Source: Roseovarius sp. Pro17
Lineage (GTDB): Bacteria; Pseudomonadota; Alphaproteobacteria; Rhodobacterales; Rhodobacteraceae
Assembly: GCF_035599575.1 (NCBI RefSeq)
Contig: NZ_CP141179.1
Span: 434,001-498,000, forward strand
Direction of reading: 5' to 3'
DNA: 64,000 bases
Shown here piece by piece: positions 1 through 8,747 of this stretch (positions within the stretch are counted from its first letter, which is position 1; every line of letters starts with the position of its first letter). The position numbers were made by a program, and so were the translations under genes. The notes under the pieces were generated by a model, which saw only the letters and a program-made list of their open reading frames with translations, was not told the DNA's origin and made no database searches.

Positions 1-1
1 C

Positions 2-427
2 GAGATTGGGCGCGAGCCAACCCCAGAAGAACTGGCAGAAAAGCTGCAGATGCCGCTGGAAAAGGTCCGCAAGGTGATGAAGATCGCCAAGGAGCCGATC
101 AGCCTTGAGACACCCATCGGCGACGAAGAAGACAGCCAACTGGGTGATTTCATCGAGGACAAGAACGCCGTCCTGCCGCTGGATTCTGCTATTCAGGACA
201 ACCTCAAGGAAACGACGACGCGCGTCCTGTCGTCGCTGACACCGCGCGAAGAACGGGTTCTGCGGATGCGTTTTGGCATTGGCATGAACACCGATCACAC
301 GCTGGAGGAAGTCGGCCAGCAGTTTTCAGTGACCCGCGAGCGTATCCGCCAGATCGAGGCGAAGGCGCTGCGCAAGCTCAAGCATCCTAGCCGCTCGCGC
401 AAATTGCGGTCGTTCCTGGATCAATAA
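2..427 (+). CDS. rpoD: RNA polymerase primary sigma factor RpoD, C-terminal part (5' truncated by window)
   Basis: Sigma-70 directs core RNA polymerase to housekeeping promoters. The frame is open from base 2, so only the last 141 codons are seen. They cover the end of region 3 ([16 protein letters not shown]) and region 4: the [16 protein letters not shown] segment of region 4.1 and the helix-turn-helix of region 4.2 that reads the -35 element ([19 protein letters not shown]). The short end [12 protein letters not shown] after the HTH is typical of group 1 sigma factors. A GC-rich hairpin follows 18 bases after the stop. Family assignment is firm; the gene start lies outside the window. Confidence 0.96.
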   Translation, partial: EIGREPTPEELAEKLQMPLEKVRKVMKIAKEPISLETPIGDEEDSQLGDFIEDKNAVLPLDSAIQDNLKETTTRVLSSLTPREERVLRMRFGIGMNTDHTLEEVGQQFSVTRERIRQIEAKALRKLKHPSRSRKLRSFLDQ

Positions 428-444
428 GGACGCTTCTCCTCTCT

Positions 445-475
445 GACGCGGAGAATTTTAAGAATTTTCCGCGTC
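445..475 (+). terminator. Hairpin downstream of rpoD
   Basis: An 8-bp perfect stem (GACGCGGA at 445-452 with TCCGCGTC at 468-475) encloses an A/T-rich 15-base loop. There is no clear run of T after it on the plus strand, so it may end or protect the rpoD transcript rather than be a classic intrinsic terminator. Confidence 0.4.
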
Positions 476-541
476 GGCGGTTATCCGCCGTGAACTTATT
501 GCCAGCTAATGTGTTGTCTTTTCAGATGGAAGGAAAACACA

Positions 542-787
542 ATGAAACGCTTTATCGTCATCGCCGCCCTTTGCGTACCTGTTGCGGGACTGGCAACGAC
601 CTTCGACAACACGGCCGAGTCGACGCAGACCTTTGAAATCAGAGTGTCGGAAGAACAGCTGGCAAAGTGTCAGCAAACCCTGCGGGAACTTCGTCAAACG
701 CCAGTCGTAACTGATGGGGGCTGGACGCTGCCGTCCTTCATGAAGGACGACGACTTGCCACGGTCAGTTTGCGTTGTGGAAGCGTAA
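542..787 (+). CDS. Small exported protein of unknown function
   Basis: 81 residues. The ATG at 542 follows the Shine-Dalgarno-like GGAAGGA (528-534) at suitable spacing. The start MKRFIVIAALCVPVAGLA looks like a Sec signal peptide, with likely cleavage after GLA near residue 18. The mature part is short and polar, with a helical stretch near residues 36-52 (SEEQLAKCQQTLRELRQ) and two cysteines, C43 and C77, that could form a disulfide in the periplasm. It lies between rpoD and an IS element and has no obvious operon partner. I do not recognise a family. It is probably a real gene because ribosome site and signal peptide agree. Confidence 0.6.
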   Translation: MKRFIVIAALCVPVAGLATTFDNTAESTQTFEIRVSEEQLAKCQQTLRELRQTPVVTDGGWTLPSFMKDDDLPRSVCVVEA

Positions 788-904
788 AAGTGATACGGTA
801 ATCGGTGCTCAAAGCTAGGACTTCGGCACTACTAGCGCATCGGCGATTAAAGCGGTGGGCTTGAAACCTGAATCAGGGAATTCCCAAGCTGCCTGATCTG
901 TGAT

Positions 905-923
905 TCCTCCTTTTTCAGGAGGA
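905..923 (+). promoter_or_regulatory. Hairpin covering the transposase ribosome-binding site
   Basis: TCCTCC (905-910) pairs perfectly with GGAGGA (918-923) across a 7-base loop. The 3' arm overlaps AGGAGG (917-922), the Shine-Dalgarno of the transposase ATG at 930. In RNA that enters from outside the element, the arm would mask the ribosome site. Such shielding of transposase translation is known in other insertion sequences (for example IS10 and IS200); for this one it is inference from sequence. Confidence 0.5.
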
Positions 924-929
924 TGTCTC

Positions 930-1892
930 ATGTCTGCAGGACTGCCATCTGCGCTTCGGGCGCTGTCTCGAGAATATATTGACGAGGGTTTAAGCGGCCG
1001 CGCCGCCGCCGCTCGATTGAAGTTGTCCGCAGCCACGGGCGTGCGCTGGCAGCGCAAGCTGCGCGTGACAGAGTCGGTCGCGCCAGACCTTCAGGGGCGG
1101 GCCCCCCCGGGTCATGGCAAACTCGCAGCCCATCGGGCATTTCTGGAAGAGTTGGTGGCCGCAGGACGGCGACATCACCTTGCCGGAACTGGCCGGGGCC
1201 TTGGAAGCGGCGACCGGGGCTGTTGCCCATGCCGCATCCATCGGGCGATTCATGCGCAAGCTTGGATACACGTACAAAAAAAGTCATTGGTCGCTGCCGA
1301 GCGCCTTCGGGCGCGTGTGAAGCATCTTCGGCAGGACTGGCTCCGTCACAGCATCTCCAAAATGCAGTCGCATCCAGATCGTCTCGTATTTATTGACGAA
1401 ACGTCGGTCAAAACCAACCTGACCCGGCTACGGGGACGTAGCTTGCGCGGCCAGTGCCTGGAAATGAGCGCGCCCTTCGGCGCATGGGGCACGCAAACGT
1501 TCATTGCGGGTCTGACCCATGACGGTCTGATCGCGCCGTGGGTGATCAAAGGGGCAATGGATGGAGATGCCTTCGCTGCATACATCCGGGACGTTCTTGC
1601 GCCGGATCTGCAACCTGAGACCGTCGTCATCTGCGACAACCTCGCAACGCATCGCAACAAAGACGCTGCCACCGCGCTCAAGACGCAAGGCTGCTGGTTC
1701 CTATACCTGCCGCCGTACTCGCCCGATCTCAACCCGATCGAAATGGCCTTCTCGAAACTGAAGGCCCATTTGCGACGGATCGGAGCCAGCATCTTCGACC
1801 AAATGTTCAATGCCCTCGCTAAAATCTGCGATCTGTTTACACCACAGGAATGCTGGAACTACTTCTGTGAGGCCGGATATGGTTCAAATTAA
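930..1892 (+). pseudogene. IS630-family DDE transposase with two compensating frameshifts
   Basis: The ATG at 930 has a perfect AGGAGG 8 bases upstream; a GTG at 900 is also in frame but has no such site. The N-terminal part (LSREYIDEGLSGRAAAARL) is a helix-turn-helix. Between about 1157 and 1280 the sensible protein runs in the next frame (DGDITLPELAGALEAATG ... FMRKLGYTYKK), while the long frame reads an implausible Arg/Gly/His stretch. The pattern suggests one extra C near 1157-1161 and one A missing from the A7 tract at 1276-1282. Downstream the catalytic triad is intact in the original frame: FIDET, ICDNLATH and the NPIEMAFSKLK glutamate. The gene could be inactive, could use slippage at the A tract, or could reflect base-calling errors. 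IS630 membership is firm; activity is doubtful. Confidence 0.75.
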
Positions 1893-1915
1893 AGGCTCGA
1901 TGGTTTAAAACCCGT

Positions 1916-2494
1916 CTAAATCTCCACGATGGCTACGTCATCCATCGGAATGTCGAATTCATGCGGATAGATGGTTTCCATCCGTTGCTGAGCATAGCCC
2001 ACGCCGATCACCCTCGGCTTGTGCCCACGCTCTCTGAGCGCTGCCAGTGTGCGATCAAAGAAACCTCCACCATATCCCAGTCGAAAATTCTGTTGATCCA
2101 GCCCGACAACAGGCGCCAGCACGATGTCGGGCGCAACAACCTTTGCGGTGTCTGAGGGGATGGGAATGTTCCAGACACCCCGCTCCAGCTTCGCGCCTTC
2201 CTCCCACAGCCGGAACTCCAGCGGCGTCGCCTTGGCGACGACCACCGGCAGCGCCAGCGCAGCGCCCTTGGAACGGCAGGCAGCGGCCCACTGACGCAGA
2301 TCAGGTTCGCCGCGAAAGGGCCAATAGAGCGATATGGTGCGCCCCGACACGTCGCCCAACGTAGCATCCAGCTTCTCGGCCAGCTGAGTATCGGCGGCTT
2401 GGCGGTCGGCGACGGGGATGGCCTGACGCGCTTCGATCAGCTCGGCGCGGCGGGCCTTGCGCCATTCGGCAAGATCAGTGGGCTGGGTCAGCAT
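1916..2494 (-). CDS. 5-formyltetrahydrofolate cyclo-ligase
   Basis: This cytosolic enzyme uses ATP to turn 5-formyl-THF into 5,10-methenyl-THF and so returns a storage folate to one-carbon metabolism. The 192-residue length is normal for the family. The signature LGYGGGFFDR (139-148), near the C-terminus, forms the ATP/Mg site, and basic residues near the N-terminus (WRKARR) fit the nucleotide loop. The stop codon lies directly at the right end of the IS630 element, so the insertion spared the gene but may have removed its native downstream sequence. The SDR gene upstream runs in the same direction with a 30-base spacer, so they may be co-transcribed. Confidence 0.92.
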   Translation of the reverse strand: MLTQPTDLAEWRKARRAELIEARQAIPVADRQAADTQLAEKLDATLGDVSGRTISLYWPFRGEPDLRQWAAACRSKGAALALPVVVAKATPLEFRLWEEGAKLERGVWNIPIPSDTAKVVAPDIVLAPVVGLDQQNFRLGYGGGFFDRTLAALRERGHKPRVIGVGYAQQRMETIYPHEFDIPMDDVAIVEI

Positions 2495-2524
2495 CCTATG
2501 GGTCCTTGTGTATTGGGCACCGGG

Positions 2525-3202
2525 TCAGCCGTTCGGCATCAGGGCGATCTCTTGCACGTTTGCGTGGCGGGGCTGATCCAATGCGTAGACCACCGCATTT
2601 GCCACATCTTGGGGCTTCAGCTTGTCAGGTTTCGGTTGATCGAAAAAGGGGGTATCGACCATGCCCGGCGCGATCACCGTGCAGCGCCCGCCCCATTCGC
2701 GCATGTCCTGCGCCATGTTTCCGGCTAGGCCGTGAACAAACCACTTCGATGCCCCATAGATCGACCCCGGGATATGCACGCGTCCGGCGGCTGAGCCGGT
2801 CAGCACGAAGTGACCTTTGGTTTTCTTCAGTTCGTCGTAGGCGGCCTTTAGGGTCAAAAGCACTCCCATGATGTTGATGTCGATCATCTGGCGCCATTCC
2901 ACCGGGTCGCCATTTTCGATGCCGGGGGTGTCCAGTCCCGTGCCGGCATTAGCAAAAACCGCGTCGATCTGACCGAACTCCTTGGTTGTCTGACCGATGG
3001 CCGTCTGAATCGAGGCAAGGTCAGTCACGTCGCCGGGAATGGCCAGCGCGCGGTCTTGGCCGATCTCATCCGCCAGCGCGCTGAGCTTGTCCTTGCTGCG
3101 GGCAAAGAGGGCGACGCGCCATCCGGCCTTGGCGGCCTTGCGCGCCGTTTCCGCGCCGATACCTGATGATGCGCCGGTGATGAACAGAACTTTGTCGGCC
3201 AC
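2525..3202 (-). CDS. Short-chain dehydrogenase/reductase (YdfG-type)
   Basis: A classical SDR of 225 residues. The NAD(P) site TGASSGIG is at 9-16, NAG at 85-87, and the catalytic Ser137, Tyr149 and Lys153 (YGASK) are all present. An upstream in-frame ATG at 3229 exists, but the GTG at 3202 is preferred: AAGGAG lies 7 bases before it and the protein then begins just before the first beta strand. The family resembles E. coli YdfG (3-hydroxy acid dehydrogenase, malonic semialdehyde reductase), but the substrate cannot be told from sequence alone. It precedes the folate cyclo-ligase on the same strand. Confidence 0.85.
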   Translation of the reverse strand: MADKVLFITGASSGIGAETARKAAKAGWRVALFARSKDKLSALADEIGQDRALAIPGDVTDLASIQTAIGQTTKEFGQIDAVFANAGTGLDTPGIENGDPVEWRQMIDINIMGVLLTLKAAYDELKKTKGHFVLTGSAAGRVHIPGSIYGASKWFVHGLAGNMAQDMREWGGRCTVIAPGMVDTPFFDQPKPDKLKPQDVANAVVYALDQPRHANVQEIALMPNG

Positions 3203-3399
3203 GATGAAACTCCTTTGAATATATTTCATCTGCCCAACGCGCGGCGCAGCGCGAAAGGTCCATCATCAGCATCTGGCCATCTGCATCTGGGGGTGCGATT
3301 TCGCCTCTACCCAAAACCTTGCGGCTGACCTATAGTGCCTGTGGATAATTGGGCGACAGACCCAATCCCGAGAGGCAGAGAAGAGAAAGGGACACGCCG

Positions 3400-3882
3400 A
3401 TGCGCTGCCCGTTTTGCGGAAATATTGAAACACAGGTCAAAGATTCACGCCCCGCCGAGGAGCACGTGTCGATCCGGCGACGTCGGTTCTGTCCGGCCTG
3501 CGGAGGGCGATTTACCACTTACGAGCGGGTGCAATTGCGCGATTTGGTCGTGGTCAAGACAAACGGTCGCCGCGAGAATTTCGACCGGGACAAGCTGGAG
3601 CGGTCCATCCGAATCGCCTTGCAGAAACGCCCCGTTGAGCCTGAGCGCGTCGAGCAGATGATTTCTGGTATCGTGCGCAGGCTGGAAAGCATGGGCGATA
3701 CCGACATCCCGTCCAAGACCGTCGGCGAGATCGTGATGGAAAGCCTCGCGAGGATCGACACCGTCGCCTATGTGCGTTTTGCCAGTGTTTACAAGAACTT
3801 CCAAGCGGCAGATGATTTCGACAAGTTCGTAAGCGAGCTGCGTCCCGAAACCCTGACCGGGGCCGAGAAGCCCGAGGAGTGA
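3400..3882 (+). CDS. nrdR: Transcriptional repressor NrdR
   Basis: NrdR represses ribonucleotide reductase operons and senses nucleotides through an ATP cone. The 160 residues match the family. The zinc ribbon uses C3, C6, C31 and C34 (MRCPFCG and CPACGGR); the ATP-cone domain follows ([18 protein letters not shown] onward to about residue 140). The ATG at 3400 puts the conserved MRCPFC at the N-terminus and follows the purine-rich AGAGAAAGGGA; the longer open frame upstream has no conserved residues. The stop overlaps the GTG start of ribD, a pairing common in proteobacteria. The target NrdR boxes would lie upstream of nrd genes outside this window. Confidence 0.96.
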   Translation: MRCPFCGNIETQVKDSRPAEEHVSIRRRRFCPACGGRFTTYERVQLRDLVVVKTNGRRENFDRDKLERSIRIALQKRPVEPERVEQMISGIVRRLESMGDTDIPSKTVGEIVMESLARIDTVAYVRFASVYKNFQAADDFDKFVSELRPETLTGAEKPEE

Positions 3883-4976
3883 GCGCTGCTGCCGACATGC
3901 GCCACATGCGCACCGCGCTGGCGCTGGGTCGACGCGGGCAAGGCCACACTTGGCCGAACCCGGCTGTTGGTTGTGTGATCGTTCAGGGCGCGCGGGTGGT
4001 CGGGCGCGGTTGGACACAGCCGGGCGGGCGGCCTCATGCGGAAACGCAGGCGCTGGCGCAGGCCGGTGCGACTGCGCGGGGTGCCACGGCCTACGTCACG
4101 CTGGAGCCTTGCGCGCATCACGGGCACACACCCCCTTGCGCAGAGGCGCTGGTGGCGGCGGGCGTGGCGCGGGTGGTCATCGCCTGCGATGATCCCGACC
4201 CGCGAGTGGCTGGACGAGGGCGTGCGATATTGAGCGCAGCGGGCATTGAGATGCAGACTGGCGTGATGCAGGCCGAGGGCGCGCGCGATCTTGCCGGGTT
4301 CTTTAGTCGCATCACACGCGGTCGACCCGAAGTCCTGCTAAAACTTGCCACGTCCTTTGACGGGCGCATTGCCACGGCGAGCGGCCAGTCTCGTTGGATC
4401 ACTGGTCCAGAGGCTCGGCGCGGCGTTCACGCGATGCGTGCGCGACATGATGCGGTGATGATCGGCGCGGGCACGGCGCGCGCGGACGATCCGATGCTGA
4501 CCGTGCGCGGCATGGGTGCGTTGCGCCAGCCGGTGCGCGTGGTTGTGGCGAGAACGCTGGATTTACCTCAAGCTTCACGTCTCGCGTCCAGCGCGCTGGA
4601 GGTGCCACTATGGCTGCTTCACGGCCCCGGCGCCAAGGCCAATGCGATCGCCGCGTGGCAAGACCTTGGGGCGCGGACACTGGCCTGCGCCGAGGGCGTG
4701 GATGGGTTGGACATGAGCGCCGCGATGCAGGTTCTGGGTGCTGCGGGGTTAACGCGCGTTTTCTGCGAAGGCGGTGGCGCTTTGGCGGCGTCGCTTTTGC
4801 GTGCGGATCTGGTGGACCGGCTGGCGGGATTTACCGCCGGGCTGGCGCTGGGCGGCGACGGACGCGCGGCAGTGAGCGCGCTGGGGATTAGTGAGCTGGC
4901 GAAGGTCCCCCGCTTTGCGCTGGAGGATGTGCGCGCGGTGGGCAGTGATGTGCTGTCACTTTGGCACCGAACCTAA
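3879..4976 (+). CDS. ribD: Bifunctional riboflavin biosynthesis deaminase/reductase RibD
   Basis: RibD deaminates the pyrimidine formed from GTP and then reduces its ribosyl side chain, two steps toward riboflavin. The N-terminal deaminase domain has the zinc site H53-A-E55 and [11 protein letters not shown] (C78, C87). The C-terminal reductase begins around residue 148 ([15 protein letters not shown]) and has GxG-rich NADPH contacts such as CEGGGAL. 365 residues is the usual size. The GTG start shares four bases with the nrdR stop (GTGA), implying translational coupling. The usual follower ribE is absent: the next gene is a convergent carbonic anhydrase 231 bases away, and that gap shows no FMN riboswitch-like motif. 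Confidence 0.94.
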   Translation: MSAAADMRHMRTALALGRRGQGHTWPNPAVGCVIVQGARVVGRGWTQPGGRPHAETQALAQAGATARGATAYVTLEPCAHHGHTPPCAEALVAAGVARVVIACDDPDPRVAGRGRAILSAAGIEMQTGVMQAEGARDLAGFFSRITRGRPEVLLKLATSFDGRIATASGQSRWITGPEARRGVHAMRARHDAVMIGAGTARADDPMLTVRGMGALRQPVRVVVARTLDLPQASRLASSALEVPLWLLHGPGAKANAIAAWQDLGARTLACAEGVDGLDMSAAMQVLGAAGLTRVFCEGGGALAASLLRADLVDRLAGFTAGLALGGDGRAAVSALGISELAKVPRFALEDVRAVGSDVLSLWHRT

Positions 4977-5207
4977 GGCAATCGCCGGACTTTGATTATT
5001 TTTAGAATGATGAAAGCCGGGCGCGTCAGCGGCGTTGGCACAAGCGCGCTGAGTCGCCACCGATGCAATGCAGCGATTCATGCAGTGTCGGGTGTCCGGC
5101 GGACAGGTCACAGCAAGGGATCGGTAGCGGATACCTGGATTGGCTGTGGGACGGGCGTCATTGCCATGCGCCGCAATTTCTCAGACATCGCGTCGTGACA
5201 GCGGGCG

Positions 5208-5858
5208 TCAGATCGGGGCAAAGGTCTTGTTTGCGGCGCTATATTGCTCGACGCGCCCCTCGCCAATATCCATCCACAGGCCGTGCAACGTTAGCAGGCC
5301 CTTTTCCATAGACTCGGCGACAAAGGGAAATGTGGTTAGATTGTCGAGGGAGATCAGAACCGCCTCCTTCTCCAGCGCGCGGGTGCGCTCTTCGTCGTCG
5401 ACAATATCCGCGACACGGTCGTAGCCGGGACGTAGAATGTCGATCCAGCGGCCAACAAAGCTGTTCGGCTCGTCCAGCGCCGGAGAGTTCCCCGAGCACA
5501 TCTCGTCGCAGCCCTTAATGCCGCCGCAGTTAGAGTGGCCCATGACAATCACATGCGCCACCTTCAAAACGCAGACGGCATATTCGATCGTTGCCGAGGT
5601 GCCGTGCTGTCCGCCGTCGGTCGTGTAGGCTGGCACGAGGTTGGCGATGTTGCGGTGAATAAAGAACTCGCCCTGATCCGCGCCGAAGATGGATGTGACA
5701 TGAACACGGCTGTCGCAGCACGAGATCATCATCGCGCGCGGGTGCTGCCCCTCTTGGGCCAGAGTGCGGTACCAGCTTTCGTTTTCGGTGTATGTGGTCG
5801 CTTTCCAGCCGTGATAACGCTGGATCAGATAGGGCGGCAGGGGGCGGGCTTGCAGCAA
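5208..5858 (-). CDS. Beta-class carbonic anhydrase
   Basis: Interconverts CO2 and bicarbonate in the cytoplasm. 216 residues. The zinc ligands and catalytic dyad are visible: C47 with D49 and R51 in CCDSR, and H108 and C111 in GHSNCGG. The second cysteine at position 48 replaces the usual serine of the CSDSR motif. The C-terminal part is a normal length for the class. It is convergent with ribD and divergent from an Hpt-like protein. A role in supplying bicarbonate to carboxylases or in pH balance is usual for the family; nothing nearby specifies it. Confidence 0.94.
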   Translation of the reverse strand: MLQARPLPPYLIQRYHGWKATTYTENESWYRTLAQEGQHPRAMMISCCDSRVHVTSIFGADQGEFFIHRNIANLVPAYTTDGGQHGTSATIEYAVCVLKVAHVIVMGHSNCGGIKGCDEMCSGNSPALDEPNSFVGRWIDILRPGYDRVADIVDDEERTRALEKEAVLISLDNLTTFPFVAESMEKGLLTLHGLWMDIGEGRVEQYSAANKTFAPI

Positions 5859-6046
5859 TTTCCGGTCCTTTCGGCGAAGATGTTACTGGACGGGATAAAC
5901 CGTATTCGCGTCGAATTCGAGCGATAAAACACGTGGCGGGAAACCTTTTGGGAAGGTCTGACAGGCAGGTTGCCCTTGCCGGGCGCGCTGTGGGGCGGGC
6001 CGGGCGGAATGCAGGAATTCGGGGTGAGACCGTGGAACAGGTAACA

Positions 6047-6412
6047 ATGCTGAAACAAAAAGAGGTGGTGCGACTTAATCCGGACCGTCTGGAAGAGTTG
6101 TATGCGCAGTTGGGCGAGGCTGGGGCCGAGGACGTCGTGTGCCGCGCGCTGGAGGAACTCGCCGTGCGGCTGTCGCATACCGAGCGGTGCCACCGCGAAG
6201 GCCGACTGGCCGACATGCGAAAATCGGCGCGCAGCCTTGTCGCAATTGCCGATCAGATCGGGATGCAGGCGCTGGCGCGCGTGGCAGGTGACGTGGCCAT
6301 ATCGGCTGACAACAACGATGTGGTCGCTATCGCGGCGACGCTGTCACGCCTGTTGCGCATTGGCGATTCCAGCCTTAGCGAGGTGTGGGAGATGCAGGAC
6401 CTGTCGATTTGA
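6047..6412 (+). CDS. Small helical protein resembling an Hpt domain without the phospho-histidine
   Basis: 121 residues if started at the ATG 6047; a GTG at 6032 in the same frame adds five residues and is equally possible. The open frame extends further upstream, but that part has no conserved look and overlaps the divergent carbonic anhydrase. The protein is almost all helix. Residues 54-82 (LADMRKSARSLVAIADQIG onward) have the spacing of a histidine phosphotransfer helix pair, in which His-x-x-Lys-Gly is followed by Gly and Leu. Here Asp56 sits where histidine is expected. So this may be a pseudo-Hpt scaffold, or the likeness may be chance. It precedes the M17 aminopeptidase by 96 bases on the same strand. 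Confidence 0.6.
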   Translation: MLKQKEVVRLNPDRLEELYAQLGEAGAEDVVCRALEELAVRLSHTERCHREGRLADMRKSARSLVAIADQIGMQALARVAGDVAISADNNDVVAIAATLSRLLRIGDSSLSEVWEMQDLSI

Positions 6413-6508
6413 TGGCTTGCGGGCGCTGGCAGGGCGATTAGGCTGGGCGCGATATTGGCGAGGCCCAGATAGGGCTACCCATGCTCCGACTAGAAAGGTC
6501 GCCCCTAC

Positions 6509-7912
6509 ATGACGCCCACACAGCCCGCTAAACGCCGCCTTGCCTTCGCCACCGAAACAGATGCAGCGATCCCGCTTCATGTGATCGAGGCGGATCAGCT
6601 AGACGACTGGCTAAAAGGGCAGGACGATGCGGCGCGTACCTGGGTCCACGCCAGCGGATTCAAGGCTGCGCTGGGTGCCAATTTGTTGGTGCCGGGCGCG
6701 AATGGCGCGCCTGCGATGGCCCTTGCTGGCTATGGTACTATTGCCACGCGCGCGCGCGCGCGCTTTCATCTGGCAGCAGTTGCTTCTGCCCTGCCCGAAG
6801 GCACCTATCGGCTCAAGGGGCTGGACCCGGCCCGCGCCCAAGAAGAGGCGCTGGGTTGGCTGCTGGCTGGTTACGCCTTTGACCGCTACCATGATCAGAG
6901 CGGCGCTACCGCGCAGTTAGTCGCGCCTGGCAATGTCGATGCCGCCCGATTGGAAGTGATCGCCGAGGGTGAGGCACTGACCCGCGATTTGATCAACACG
7001 CCGGCGAATGACATGGGGCCTGACGCACTTGAGGCGGCCTGTGCAGACCTCGCCGCCCGTTTTGATGCAGAAATCAACGTGACACGGGGCGACGATCTGC
7101 TGGCGGAAAACTTGCCGCTAATCCACGCGGTTGGGCGCGCGTCGGACCGCGCCCCGCGGCTGATCGAAATGAACTGGGGCGCGGACGGGCCCACGCTGAC
7201 GCTGGTGGGCAAGGGGGTGTGCTTTGACACTGGCGGTCTGAACCTCAAGCCCGGCGCCAGCATGGGCCTAATGAAAAAGGACATGGGCGGCGCGGCCACC
7301 GTGCTGGGTCTTGCGCATATGATCATGGCACTGGATCTGCCAATTCGTTTGCGCGTGCTGATTCCGGCGGTGGAAAACGCGGTCAGCGCCAATGCTATGC
7401 GGCCCGGCGATATCCTGACAGCGCGCGACGGCAAGACGATCGAGATCAACAATACTGACGCTGAGGGCCGGCTCGTTCTGGCCGACGCGTTGGCATTGGG
7501 GGCCGAGGGCGCGCCCGATCTGATGATCTCGATGGCCACGCTGACTGGCGCCGCGCGCGTGGCGGTGGGGCCGGACCTCGCCCCTTACTATGTCGATGAT
7601 CCCACTTTGGCCCAAGCGATCGAAGCGGGCGCGATTGAGGCTTCTGATCCGGTTTGGCGGATGCCGTTTCACGCACCCTACGAGACGATGATTGAGCCGG
7701 GAATCGCTGACCTCGACAACGCACCCAAGGGCGGTTTTGCAGGTTCGATCACAGCCGCGCTTTTCCTCAGGCGCTTTGCAGGCGATGCGCGCTATGCTCA
7801 TTTCGACATCTACGGCTGGAACCCCACCGCCGCGCCCGCCCGGCCCAAGGGCGGCGTTGGCATGGGCGCGCGCGCCCTGCTGGCCGCGTTGCCTGAGGCG
7901 CTGGATCTGTGA
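6509..7912 (+). CDS. M17 family leucyl aminopeptidase
   Basis: A cytosolic two-metal exopeptidase that removes N-terminal residues from peptides. 467 residues. The variable N-terminal domain covers about 1-150. The catalytic domain holds the metal and active-site residues K235 and D240 (GKGVCFDTGG), D258 (MKKDMGG), D317 and E319 in the signature NTDAEGRL (315-322), and R321. The ATG at 6509 follows AGAAAGG at 6493-6499. A run of alternating CG at 6747-6763 codes for TRARARF and is a simple-sequence tract inside the gene. The NlpC/P60 gene overlaps its stop by four bases, so the two are translated together. Confidence 0.94.
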   Translation: MTPTQPAKRRLAFATETDAAIPLHVIEADQLDDWLKGQDDAARTWVHASGFKAALGANLLVPGANGAPAMALAGYGTIATRARARFHLAAVASALPEGTYRLKGLDPARAQEEALGWLLAGYAFDRYHDQSGATAQLVAPGNVDAARLEVIAEGEALTRDLINTPANDMGPDALEAACADLAARFDAEINVTRGDDLLAENLPLIHAVGRASDRAPRLIEMNWGADGPTLTLVGKGVCFDTGGLNLKPGASMGLMKKDMGGAATVLGLAHMIMALDLPIRLRVLIPAVENAVSANAMRPGDILTARDGKTIEINNTDAEGRLVLADALALGAEGAPDLMISMATLTGAARVAVGPDLAPYYVDDPTLAQAIEAGAIEASDPVWRMPFHAPYETMIEPGIADLDNAPKGGFAGSITAALFLRRFAGDARYAHFDIYGWNPTAAPARPKGGVGMGARALLAALPEALDL

Positions 7913-8730
7913 GCGATCCACGCCAGACACCCGCCAATGCGCGCATTGCCCACCAATCACTGCGCGGGCAGGTGCAGAGCGCCAAATTCACTGCCGGGGT
8001 GGCACGGCGGGTCGCGGTGCCCGTGGCCGACCTGTCGCTCTTGCCGGGTGGCGCGCGGACGCGCCAGTGGCTGATGGGTGCTCCGGTCACCTGTTTTGAA
8101 GTTCACGCGGGCCATGCTTTTGTGCAGGGCGAGGACGGCTATGTCGGCTACCTGCCCGAGGCGGCGCTCGCCGACACCCTCGCGCCCACCCATTGGGTCA
8201 GCGCGCGCGCCACCCATGCCTACAGCGCGTCCGACCTCAAATCGCCAGAGCGCGCCACGCTCAGCCACCTGTCGCGCGTTGCGGTTACGGCGCAGGAGGG
8301 TGCTTGGGCCGAAACGCCGCTGGGCCATATTCCTGTGCAGCATCTCACGGCGTTGCCGATGACGCAGGCCGATCCGATCACCGTCGCGCAAACGTATCTC
8401 GGCACGCCTTATCTCTGGGGCGGCAACTCAGCCTTTGGGATCGATTGTTCGGGCCTTGTGCAGGCTGGCTGCCGTGCCTGCGGTATAGACTGCCCCGGCG
8501 ACAGTGACCTGCAAGAGGCCGCGCTGGGCCACCCGTTGAGGGACGACGAAGCGGTGCAGCGTGGCGATCTGATCTTCTGGCGGGGTCATGTCGCATGGGT
8601 GCTGGATGGCGCGCATGTTCTCCATGCCAATGCTCATGCGATGGCCGTTTCGATCGAGGGGTTGGAGTGCGCAATTGCCCGTATCGAGGCAGACGGTGCC
8701 GGCGCCGTTACAGTAAGAAAACGTCTTTAA
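7909..8730 (+). CDS. SH3b plus NlpC/P60 peptidase
   Basis: 273 residues with no signal peptide. An SH3-like part covers roughly 35-150 (VPVADLSLLPGG, then the VQGEDGYVGYLP strand pair), followed by the papain-like NlpC/P60 domain with catalytic C180 (DCSGLVQ), H227 (GHVAW) and H239. Members cut gamma-D-Glu-diaminopimelate bonds of murein peptides. Lack of a secretion signal and the GTGA overlap with the aminopeptidase suggest cytosolic turnover of recycled muropeptides, with the aminopeptidase handling released peptides; that link is inference. Confidence 0.88.
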   Translation: MSDPRQTPANARIAHQSLRGQVQSAKFTAGVARRVAVPVADLSLLPGGARTRQWLMGAPVTCFEVHAGHAFVQGEDGYVGYLPEAALADTLAPTHWVSARATHAYSASDLKSPERATLSHLSRVAVTAQEGAWAETPLGHIPVQHLTALPMTQADPITVAQTYLGTPYLWGGNSAFGIDCSGLVQAGCRACGIDCPGDSDLQEAALGHPLRDDEAVQRGDLIFWRGHVAWVLDGAHVLHANAHAMAVSIEGLECAIARIEADGAGAVTVRKRL

Positions 8731-8747
8731 GTTCAGGGAATCAGGCT

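Larger units (their letters stand above)
857..1913 (+). mobile_element. IS630-family insertion sequence
   Basis: The ends carry imperfect inverted repeats: GGGCTTGAAACC at 857-868 and GGTTTAAAACCC at 1902-1913 (10 of 12 match when one is reversed). A single DDE transposase gene fills the interior. IS630/Tc1-mariner elements insert at TA; TA dinucleotides lie just outside both repeats (848-849 and 1917-1918), but at unequal distances, so the exact borders are uncertain by a few bases. The right end touches the stop codon of the minus-strand folate ligase gene, which is left intact. Confidence 0.8.

Noticed and set aside
4977..5207. Possible FMN riboswitch or small gene after ribD
   Set aside because: The conserved FMN-box segments are absent, and ribD is upstream rather than downstream of the gap; short frames there have no support.
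5530..6216. 228-codon minus-strand open frame overlapping the carbonic anhydrase start
   Set aside because: Ser/Arg/Pro-rich composition typical of antisense frames in GC-rich DNA; it lies over two better-supported genes.
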